From: Clostridia bacterium
GTDB taxonomy: Bacteria; Bacillota; Clostridia; Oscillospirales; CAG-272
Assembly: GCA_017453085.1 (NCBI GenBank)
Contig: JAFTKV010000114.1
Span: 1-10,346, forward strand
DNA length: 10,346 nucleotides
Direction of reading: 5' to 3'
Position 1 is the stretch's first letter; each line of letters begins with the position of its first letter. Shown here one piece after another: positions 1-4,592 of the stretch. The notes beneath the pieces were generated by a model. That model was not told the origin of the DNA. It did no database searches and saw nothing but the letters and a program-made list of their open reading frames with translations. The translations under genes and the position numbers were made by a program.

Positions 1-331
1 GCAGATTCTGCATCACGTTCAGCTTTCGGAATTTGTTATACAGCACCGCCAGCAGCCCCACGATGATCAGCGAGGGCGTGATACAGCCCAGCGTGGCGAT
101 CACGCCGCCCCAAATACCGTGGAGGCGATTGCCCACGAAGGTGGCGGCGTTCAGCGCGATCGGCCCGGGAGTCATCTCCGCAACGGTCACCAGATCGGCA
201 AATTCGCCGGCGGTAAGCCAGCCGTTTGCCTCCACCACACGGGATTCGATCAGCGGAATGGCAACGTAGCCGCCGCCGATGCTGAACAGCCCGATTTGAA
301 AAAAGCAAAAGAATAATTCCAATAGTTCCAT
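1..331 (-). CDS. chrA: Short chromate-transporter (CHR) family protein, C-terminal part outside window
   Basis: Integral membrane protein of the chromate ion transporter family. Only the first 110 residues are present; the gene runs off the left edge. Family marks are the GGG turn after the first hydrophobic helix (FSIGGGY, residues 16-22), an IPLIE segment, and the strongly conserved TPGPIALN (residues 54-61), followed by a hydrophobic stretch at about 75-100. Short CHR proteins usually occur as adjacent pairs that together make one transporter; the partner here is the gene ending at 464. The ATG at 331 was chosen because homologues start just before a similar hydrophobic segment, but no Shine-Dalgarno sequence precedes it, and an in-frame GTG four codons upstream has none either. 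Chromate efflux is shown for some members; the physiological substrate of short CHR pairs in anaerobes is unclear. Confidence 0.85.
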   Translation of the reverse strand, partial: MELLELFFCFFQIGLFSIGGGYVAIPLIESRVVEANGWLTAGEFADLVTVAEMTPGPIALNAATFVGNRLHGIWGGVIATLGCITPSLIIVGLLAVLYNKFRKLNVMQNL

Positions 332-345
332 AACTGAAAACACTC

Positions 346-421
346 AGCCGACGAGTATTCGTCGGCTTTTTTGAAAGCTTTTGGAGGTTCTTAGGAACCT
401 TTTTTCAAAAAGGTTCCTAAG
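346..421 (-). repeat. Compound two-hairpin element, copy 1
   Basis: Read on the minus strand, downstream of the CHR gene ending at 464. A perfect 32-nt palindrome (390-421; arms CTTAGGAACCTTTTT and its complement, 2-nt loop) is followed by a 22-nt spacer containing CCTCCAAAAGCTT. A second hairpin then follows (346-354 paired with 359-367; arm AGCCGACGA, loop GTAT). The same order and a similar spacer recur after spoIVA at 7945-8021. The second hairpin has a six-T run only on the plus-strand side (367-372), so as an intrinsic terminator it reads better for plus-strand transcripts, although no plus-strand gene lies to its left in the window. Confidence 0.75.
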
Positions 422-423
422 CG

Positions 424-455
424 GGGTGCAGGGGTGAAACCCTGCGGCAGCACCC
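424..455. repeat. GC-rich hairpin beside compound element
   Basis: Inverted repeat GCAGGG (428-433) / CCCTGC (440-445) with loop GTGAAA, nested in an outer GGGTGC / GCACCC match (424-429 and 450-455, alternative pairing). It lies between the stop codon at 464 and the palindrome at 390-421, so it would be the first structure in the transcript after that gene and may stabilise or end it. Confidence 0.5.
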
Positions 456-463
456 AAACGCAT

Positions 464-1015
464 TTATTTCTTCCTCCAAAATCCGATCACCACACCGAGG
501 ATAGCGGCAGCAAGGATCAGGAGGATCACGCTCACGTTGAAGAAGTAGACCAGCACGAAGGCGGCTACCATCAGCAGGATGGAAAGGACGCTCTTCGTCT
601 TTACCACCTTGCCCGACAGATCCAGCACCACGTCGCAGATCACGGCAGCAACGCCTGCCTGCATTCCCTTCAGCACTGCCTGCACGACGGGGCTATCCCG
701 AAAGATGCCGTAGAAGAAGGAGATCACCGACAGCACCAGCAGCGGCGGCAGGATAGTAGCAATCACCGATACCACCACGCCGGGCACACCTGCCAGACGG
801 TAGCCGGTGAGGATGGCCGCATTCACGGCGATCGCACCGGGGGAGGACTGGGCCAGGGCGGTCATATCCAGCATCTCCTCCTCGGAGAGCCAGCCGTAAC
901 CGTCCACGTACTTCTTCTTCATCAGCGACACAATGACGAATCCTCCGCCGAAGGTGAAGGCACTGATGTAGAGCATAGTGTAAAACATCCGCCACAAACG
1001 GGCGATCCGACTCAC
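464..1015 (-). CDS. chrA: Short chromate-transporter (CHR) family protein
   Basis: Complete 183-residue CHR-domain membrane protein, the usual size for short-chain members. The N-terminal helix runs into FTFGGGF (residues 20-26), then GWLSEEEMLDM (41-51), SSPGAIAVNAA (57-67), and several hydrophobic segments up to a basic FWRKK tail. The start is GTG at 1015: its reading overlaps the stop of the upstream gene as GTGA, and GGGGGAG lies five to eight bases upstream, so translation is probably coupled. The open frame extends far upstream of this GTG, but that part overlaps the preceding gene and is not CHR-like. It probably pairs with the CHR gene at 1-331, though the two are separated by 132 bp of hairpins instead of the usual tight spacing. 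Substrate is unproven. Confidence 0.88.
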   Translation of the reverse strand: MSRIARLWRMFYTMLYISAFTFGGGFVIVSLMKKKYVDGYGWLSEEEMLDMTALAQSSPGAIAVNAAILTGYRLAGVPGVVVSVIATILPPLLVLSVISFFYGIFRDSPVVQAVLKGMQAGVAAVICDVVLDLSGKVVKTKSVLSILLMVAAFVLVYFFNVSVILLILAAAILGVVIGFWRKK

Positions 1016-1827
1016 TTTCTCTCCCCCAGAGGCGTTCCGCAGACGCCGCACACCCGGAAGCGAGCGGGCATCTTTTCTCCGCATGCGGGGCAAACCACGG
1101 TGTCTGCATCCCGAGCGGCGGGCGCGTCGAACAGATCGGCGGCGGTAAAGCCCTCCTTCTGATCGCCTGCCTGAGCAGTAGTATCCACCGCCTCCAATGC
1201 CTTGCGACTCTTCACGTGATGGGAAACGATCACCTCTCTCAGGCGCATTTGCGTCTTTTTCGAGAGCATTCCCCGCTTGCAGAATCGCTGAACGTAGGGC
1301 ACCAGCTGATTGCAGGTCAGCACGTTTTCGGCATACAGATCGTCTGCCGCCGCATAGTCGTCGGAGAGCACGATCAAATTGATCACGGGGCAGGAAATGC
1401 CCGCCCGTACCAGCAGACCGTTCACCACGGCAGTGTACTGTCTGCCCTCGTGAAAGCGGTTGGGGATCCTGGTCATCACGCCGTCCTGCCAATGGGTCCA
1501 GTCACCGGTAGAAGGAGTGGAAAAATGCCCCGTGCGGTCGTCCACGGTGAGGATCAGCACACCGCCGCCGCCGATGATCAGAAGGTCGGCACGGGGAGGC
1601 GCGCCGCGATGGTCGGAAAGCAGGCAGGGACTGCGCAAAATCCGCCAGTTGCCGCCGGGAAGAAAGTAGCGCAAAAGGGCGCACACGAAACGCAGATCCC
1701 GCCCGCTGCCGCCGTAGAGCTTGGCCACCGCCATAGAGCGGCGCAGGCTTACAAGAAGCAGCGCACAAAGTGCCAATGCCACCGGAATGGCAATTCCCAC
1801 CACGATATAAAGAATTTTTTGATCCAT
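1012..1827 (-). CDS. Membrane-anchored protein with degenerate NERD-like domain and C-terminal zinc ribbon
   Basis: A 271-residue protein in three parts. Residues 5-28 are one hydrophobic helix. Residues about 38-115 resemble a NERD (nuclease-related) domain: PRADLLIIGGGGVLIL with D81 at the place of the NERD acidic residue, then a downstream DWTHW. The C-terminus is a CxxC-x10-CxxC zinc ribbon (C246, C249, C260, C263). In NERD proteins the beta strand normally carries an E-x-K pair; here those positions read T94-V-D96, so nuclease activity is doubtful. The ATG at 1827 has GGAGG six bases upstream and directly precedes the membrane helix; a longer in-frame start at 1941 would place the promoter inside the gene. 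It is first in the operon and overlaps the CHR gene by four bases. Domain assignment is by eye. Confidence 0.7.
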   Translation of the reverse strand: MDQKILYIVVGIAIPVALALCALLLVSLRRSMAVAKLYGGSGRDLRFVCALLRYFLPGGNWRILRSPCLLSDHRGAPPRADLLIIGGGGVLILTVDDRTGHFSTPSTGDWTHWQDGVMTRIPNRFHEGRQYTAVVNGLLVRAGISCPVINLIVLSDDYAAADDLYAENVLTCNQLVPYVQRFCKRGMLSKKTQMRLREVIVSHHVKSRKALEAVDTTAQAGDQKEGFTAADLFDAPAARDADTVVCPACGEKMPARFRVCGVCGTPLGERK

Positions 1828-1858
1828 ACGAGCCTCCACGTCTGTCAGTAGTAAGTTT

Positions 1859-1887
1859 ATTATAATACATCCCCGCAGTTTTGTCAA
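1859..1887 (-). promoter_or_regulatory. Consensus SigA promoter for NERD-like/CHR operon
   Basis: On the minus strand TTGACA (1887-1882), 17-bp spacer, TATAAT (1864-1859): a perfect match to the housekeeping consensus. It lies 31 bp upstream of the ATG at 1827, with the ribosome binding site in between. Confidence 0.9.
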
Positions 1888-1953
1888 CTTTTTTCGCCCC
1901 TTCCCCGCCCTCTCGTTTGTGAACTTTTTGCAAATCTCCACCGCACGGCGGAT

Positions 1954-1982
1954 TGCACAAAAAATTTAAGGTACTTTGTGCA
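1954..1982. repeat. Inverted repeat between divergent promoters
   Basis: TGCACAAA (1954-1961) and TTTGTGCA (1975-1982), 13-bp spacer, in the gap between the two divergent promoters. It starts 35 bp before the plus-strand -35 box. It could be a regulator site or be fortuitous in AT-rich DNA. Confidence 0.3.
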
Positions 1983-2016
1983 GTTCGCAGAATTTAACGC
2001 GCTTGCCAAAAAAATC

Positions 2017-2045
2017 TTGACAAACTCGCATCTTTTTGTTAAACT
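2017..2045 (+). promoter_or_regulatory. SigA promoter for lipoprotein gene at 2101
   Basis: TTGACA (2017-2022), 17-bp spacer, TAAACT (2040-2045). The -35 box is perfect and the -10 box is two bases off consensus. Predicted start near 2052, then AAAGGAG at 2086-2092 before the ATG at 2101. Confidence 0.75.
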
Positions 2046-2100
2046 AAAAGTGAACCGATGGGTTCGAATCTATCATTAGTTTCAGAAAGGAGTACTACCT

Positions 2101-2820
2101 ATGAAACTGACTCGTATATTATTGATTGCACTTTTGACCTTGTTGGCAGTCAGCGGCTTTCTCGCCTGTAGCGGTCTGTCGGAGTCGGGCGGAACGAATT
2201 CGACTTTCCCTGCCACGTCCTCAAGTGAGCCCCCCGCCACGACCACGACCGTACAGATCTTTTTTACCGTCCCTGTGATCGGTTGGAGCGAGACTGTGAA
2301 CTATCCTGCCAGTGCAGCCCACGCAAACGATCACGCCGCCCGCGCAAGCGAGCAAGGATGGACGCTCCTGAATAAATATCTATCTTGTGTGGATCCTGCT
2401 CACGAGGCCGTGATCGACGGAGATCCCGAAACGAGCGTCGGTTGCTCCAATTACTCGGAACAGAAGGGATTTGGAGAGCTCAGCGCGGAATTTACCGTTG
2501 AACCCAACGTAGAGCTGCAAATTTATGCCGTTGCAATACGCTATGCGGATAATCGGATTCTCGGCAATAATTCAAAGTATCAAGTCAGACTCGGATATAC
2601 CGGTGGAATTAAAACTGCATTGGAGCATTTGGATGTAAACGATACCTTTGTCCCCGCAGAGGACGGTATACTGCTGATGCCCTCCGACACAGTTTACATC
2701 GAGCTGTTTGATAATGCACCGCCCCAATCCATCACCTCACTGAATGCGTATCTGAGCCTCTTGCAGGACGGAGCGGTGGTAGATATTTCTTTCTACGGCA
2801 CCTACGTCATTTACCCCTGA
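2101..2820 (+). CDS. Putative lipoprotein, possible discoidin-like domain
   Basis: 239 residues, function not recognised. Residues 1-22 form a lipoprotein signal (K3, R5, a Leu/Ile-rich core, then FLAC with Cys23 as the probable lipidated residue; the -3 position is F, not the usual L). A Ser/Thr/Pro-rich linker follows (about 27-50). The rest is soluble and beta-strand rich. The run VIDGDPETS (104-112) resembles the entry loop of F5/8 type C (discoidin) domains, which commonly read A-DGDPST. If so, the protein could be a sugar- or wall-binding lipoprotein on the outer face of the membrane; this is weak inference. AAAGGAG lies eight bases upstream of the ATG. It is monocistronic, with its own promoter and a following hairpin, and is less GC-biased than its neighbour at 2997. 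Confidence 0.8.
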   Translation: MKLTRILLIALLTLLAVSGFLACSGLSESGGTNSTFPATSSSEPPATTTTVQIFFTVPVIGWSETVNYPASAAHANDHAARASEQGWTLLNKYLSCVDPAHEAVIDGDPETSVGCSNYSEQKGFGELSAEFTVEPNVELQIYAVAIRYADNRILGNNSKYQVRLGYTGGIKTALEHLDVNDTFVPAEDGILLMPSDTVYIELFDNAPPQSITSLNAYLSLLQDGAVVDISFYGTYVIYP

Positions 2821-2861
2821 TCAAGTCGCCTCGGCAGCATTGCACGATTCCTTTACTCAAC

Positions 2862-2898
2862 CCCCCGCCACAGGCGGGGGATTGTTGTCTTATTCGTT
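2862..2898 (+). terminator. Intrinsic terminator after lipoprotein gene
   Basis: Stem CCCCCGCC (2862-2869) / GGCGGGGG (2873-2880), three-base loop ACA, followed by an interrupted T-rich tract (ATTGTTGTCTTATTCG). Strong stem, imperfect U tract. Confidence 0.7.
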
Positions 2899-2902
2899 TT
2901 TC

Positions 2903-2946
2903 GTAAAATTATTTTACAAAAGCACCAAATGTTCATACCATGTTCA
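2903..2946 (+). promoter_or_regulatory. Candidate operator region: palindrome plus 11-bp-phased direct repeats
   Basis: A perfect 15-bp palindrome GTAAAATTATTTTAC (2903-2917) is followed by two identical heptamers ATGTTCA (2929-2935 and 2940-2946), 11 bp apart, i.e. about one helical turn. The repeats sit where the -35 box of the following promoter should be. Possible activator or repressor site; no regulator gene is visible nearby. Confidence 0.4.
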
Positions 2947-2954
2947 GAAAAACC

Positions 2955-2963
2955 TGCTATAAT
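2955..2963 (+). promoter_or_regulatory. Extended -10 promoter for MBL-like lipoprotein gene
   Basis: TGCTATAAT (2955-2963) is a TGn-extended perfect -10 box. No good -35 box exists at 16-18 bp (best is TTCATA at 2932-2937, 20 bp away), which suits an extended -10 promoter or activator dependence. Confidence 0.65.
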
Positions 2964-2996
2964 ATCTCTAACTTACCGAAAGGACGGAATAATCTT

Positions 2997-3914
2997 ATGA
3001 ATTTCAAGAAAATCGCCACCTCTCTGCTGGCAGGCCTGCTGGCAGTGACCTGTCTGCTGCCTCTGGCATCCTGCGGCAGCTCCGACAGCTCCGGCACCAA
3101 CGATCCCGCGCAAACCACCAACGACAACTCTGACGACGTAGTAGCCACCGCCGGCGAGGTCAAGGTCAAGATACTGAAGATGGGTAGAGCGCTGGCCGCC
3201 GTCATCCGCACCGAGACTGCAACCATCGTCATCGACACCGGCGACGACGAGCACGCTACAGACGTTTCCACCTACCTGTCCGAAAAGGGCATCACCACTG
3301 TGGATGCGCTGATCCTCACCAACTACTCCAAGAAGTGCATCGGCGGCGTTCCTCAGCTCTTAAAGTCGGGCATCACCGTTAAGGCGGTGTACGGCGGCAC
3401 CTACGCTAAGGACAGCAACACCTACACCCTCTTCTCCAACGCAATGGCAAGCTACAAGCTGTCTACCACCACCGTGGGCGAGCAGCAGACCCTTACCTTC
3501 GGCGATCTGTCGCTGACCCTCTATCCCCCCACCAAGAACTACTCCACCCTGGACGACGAGAACGACGAGGGCAACTCTATCGCTGTCGTTGCAACCTTCA
3601 AGAACAACAGTATGCTGTTCTCCAGCCGCATCGCAGGCGACCGTATGAGCGAGCTGACCGGTCAGCTCTCCGGCGTTGACGTAGACTGTCTGGTCGTGCC
3701 CAACTTCGGCGCATACGACGACAATCTGGCAGGCCTGCTGTCCGCAGTAAAGGCTGAATACGCCGTGATCGTTGCCTCCACCAACAATCCTCCCGCCGAC
3801 CTGACCATGACCGCGCTGACCACCGCAGGCATCACTGCCGAAAATACCTTCGTCACCCGCGACGGCTCTGTGGAGATCTCCGCCGACGGTACGACCTTCT
3901 CTATCAAGCAGTAA
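2997..3914 (+). CDS. Lipoprotein with catalytically degenerate ComEC-type metallo-beta-lactamase fold
   Basis: 305 residues. The lipoprotein signal ends in LASC (Cys26), then a Ser/Thr/Asn/Asp-rich linker to about residue 50. The rest follows the beta-lactamase-like C-terminal domain of ComEC/Rec2 and related exported hydrolases: IVIDTGDDEH (77-86), a helix, VDALILT (102-108), IGGVPQLLKSG (115-125), EGNSIAVVATF (191-201), AGD (213-215), and VDCLVVPNFG (229-238). The signature THxHxDHxGG reads TNYSKKCIGG (108-117), and the later HHG reads NFG (236-238), so the usual metal ligands are gone and hydrolysis is unlikely; a binding or sensing role is inferred. The ATG at 2997 gives a normal signal peptide, with GAAAGGA 12 bases upstream; an earlier in-frame ATG at 2940 would precede the promoter. 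Codons are strongly biased to C/G-ending forms, which may indicate high expression. Confidence 0.85.
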   Translation: MNFKKIATSLLAGLLAVTCLLPLASCGSSDSSGTNDPAQTTNDNSDDVVATAGEVKVKILKMGRALAAVIRTETATIVIDTGDDEHATDVSTYLSEKGITTVDALILTNYSKKCIGGVPQLLKSGITVKAVYGGTYAKDSNTYTLFSNAMASYKLSTTTVGEQQTLTFGDLSLTLYPPTKNYSTLDDENDEGNSIAVVATFKNNSMLFSSRIAGDRMSELTGQLSGVDVDCLVVPNFGAYDDNLAGLLSAVKAEYAVIVASTNNPPADLTMTALTTAGITAENTFVTRDGSVEISADGTTFSIKQ

Positions 3915-3926
3915 TTTCATCCATTC

Positions 3927-3957
3927 AACCCCGACGAGCATTCGTCGGGGTTTTGTT
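3927..3957 (+). terminator. Intrinsic terminator after MBL-like lipoprotein
   Basis: Stem AACCCCGACGA (3927-3937), loop GCAT, TCGTCGGGGTT (3942-3952), then TTTTGTTT. The core CCGACGAG-ATTCGTCGG is shared with the hairpin at 346-367. Confidence 0.9.
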
Positions 3958-3971
3958 TGTGCAGATCGCAC

Positions 3972-4229
3972 TCAGGCATCCGGAATCTCCTTGACGGTGA
4001 ACCACTGCATAGTGGAGGGCTCGAAATACACCGATTTCATCCGCCCGCTGACAATGACGATATACTTCGTCGGGGCAATGCAGGATACACCGACGGGATG
4101 GTGCTTTCCCCGATGCATCACCCGATCGATCTGATAGCGCTGATCTCCCAGCAGCAGTGCTCTCGGGAAGATCGATCCGTCGGTGAGAAACTGCGCCTCT
4201 ACGCCTACCGGTATTTTCTTATAAGTCAT
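3972..4229 (-). CDS. Small conserved-type protein of unknown function (85 aa)
   Basis: 85 residues with no signal peptide or membrane segment. It has the pattern of a small cytoplasmic beta-rich protein seen widely in Firmicutes, as remembered: V-A-F---DG-I-P--L---D-RYQIDRV near residues 10-36, a central YIVIVSGR, and a terminal EPSTMQWFTV; homologues typically end in a similar aromatic RWF motif. Function unknown; I cannot name a Pfam family with confidence. The ATG at 4229 was chosen because AAGGAG lies eight bases upstream; the frame is open a few codons further (4259), without a ribosome binding site. It is convergent with the lipoprotein gene at 2997 and is probably transcribed from the palindromic promoter at 4376-4404, which leaves a 5' leader of about 140 nt. 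Confidence 0.75.
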   Translation of the reverse strand: MTYKKIPVGVEAQFLTDGSIFPRALLLGDQRYQIDRVMHRGKHHPVGVSCIAPTKYIVIVSGRMKSVYFEPSTMQWFTVKEIPDA

Positions 4230-4233
4230 ACGA

Positions 4234-4323
4234 TCACTCCTTATTTTGTATTCGGACAATCCTGCATCCGTATTTTGTAGGATGGATCAAGTGAGCCCCC
4301 AAAAAGTGTACCGCAAGGCTCAT
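4234..4323 (-). other. Candidate 29-codon leader ORF
   Basis: In the leader of the gene at 3972-4229, an ATG at 4323 opens 29 codons that stop at a TGA (4236-4234) abutting the AAGGAG of the next gene. Translation of it could affect initiation at 4229. Its own ribosome binding site is weak, and the composition gives no clear coding signal. Confidence 0.2.
4292..4322. other. Inverted repeat resembling a degenerate insertion-sequence end
   Basis: TGAGCC (4292-4297) and GGCTCA (4317-4322) flank CCCAAAAAGTGTACC. The string TGAGCCCCCAAAAAGTG resembles terminal repeats of IS3-family elements in general style (TG start, C-run, AAAAAGT). No transposase is adjacent, so at most a remnant. Confidence 0.2.
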
Positions 4324-4329
4324 TTTCCA

Positions 4330-4389
4330 ACCTGTTCTATAATAGGATTAACCGAACAATTGTTCGGTTAATCCTATTATAGAACAGGT
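4330..4389. repeat. 60-bp perfect palindrome with TetR-type core operator
   Basis: Every base from 4330 to 4359 pairs with 4389 back to 4360, with no spacer. The centre AACCGAACAATTGTTCGGTT (4350-4369) has the look of a TetR/AcrR-family operator. The outer arms each contain CTATAATAGG, so TATAAT is present on both strands (4338-4343 plus; 4376-4381 minus). Only the minus-strand copy has a -35 box. Flanks on the two sides differ, which argues against a simple inverted-duplication assembly error. Confidence 0.9.
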
Positions 4390-4404
4390 CAAGGTATTTG
4401 TCAA
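4376..4404 (-). promoter_or_regulatory. Consensus SigA promoter embedded in palindrome
   Basis: Minus strand TTGACA (4404-4399), 17-bp spacer, TATAAT (4381-4376), perfect to consensus. The start would fall near 4369, inside the palindrome core, so a protein bound to the core would block transcription of the gene at 3972-4229. Confidence 0.85.
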
Positions 4405-4406
4405 TA

Positions 4407-4439
4407 GGAAAAAGGTATTAATTTGTATTAACTTTTTCC
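4407..4439. repeat. Imperfect inverted repeat upstream of palindromic promoter
   Basis: GGAAAAAG (4407-4414) / CTTTTTCC (4432-4439) with partially matching interior containing two TATTAA copies. It lies just upstream of the minus-strand -35 box, so it could be a further regulatory site. The rest of the gap up to 4510 is AT-rich with nothing recognised. Confidence 0.35.
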
Positions 4440-4510
4440 TGCTCTCTTCAAAGACAAGATAAATAAAGTACAAGAAAGGGTCACAAGCGAGCTCATTCGG
4501 AACAGATGAC

Positions 4511-4539
4511 TTGACAAATTCCTGCAAACAATGTATAAT
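4511..4539 (+). promoter_or_regulatory. Consensus SigA promoter for BspA-like protein
   Basis: TTGACA (4511-4516), 17-bp spacer, TATAAT (4534-4539). Perfect consensus, about 54 bp before the ATG at 4593. Confidence 0.9.
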
Positions 4540-4592
4540 ATAAGCAGAAATCAACGCATTTTCTCGAATTTTTGACCATGAAGGAGACTATC

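Noticed and set aside
434..1162. 242-codon plus-strand frame across the CHR and NERD-like genes
   Set aside because: His/Gln-rich shadow translation opposite two coupled genes with proper start signals.
1016..1492. N-terminal extension of the CHR gene upstream of the GTG at 1015
   Set aside because: The extension overlaps the NERD-like gene in another frame and has low-complexity Arg/Gly composition, whereas the GTG has a good ribosome binding site and a stop-start overlap.
2101..3914. Two lipoprotein genes as one operon
   Set aside because: A strong stem-loop lies between them and the second has its own extended -10 promoter, so they are treated as separate units.
4330..4389. Palindrome as an assembly fold-back artefact
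   Set aside because: A fold-back join would continue the symmetry into the flanks; symmetry stops exactly at 4330/4389 and unique, promoter-bearing sequence follows on one side. Read-level confirmation is still desirable.
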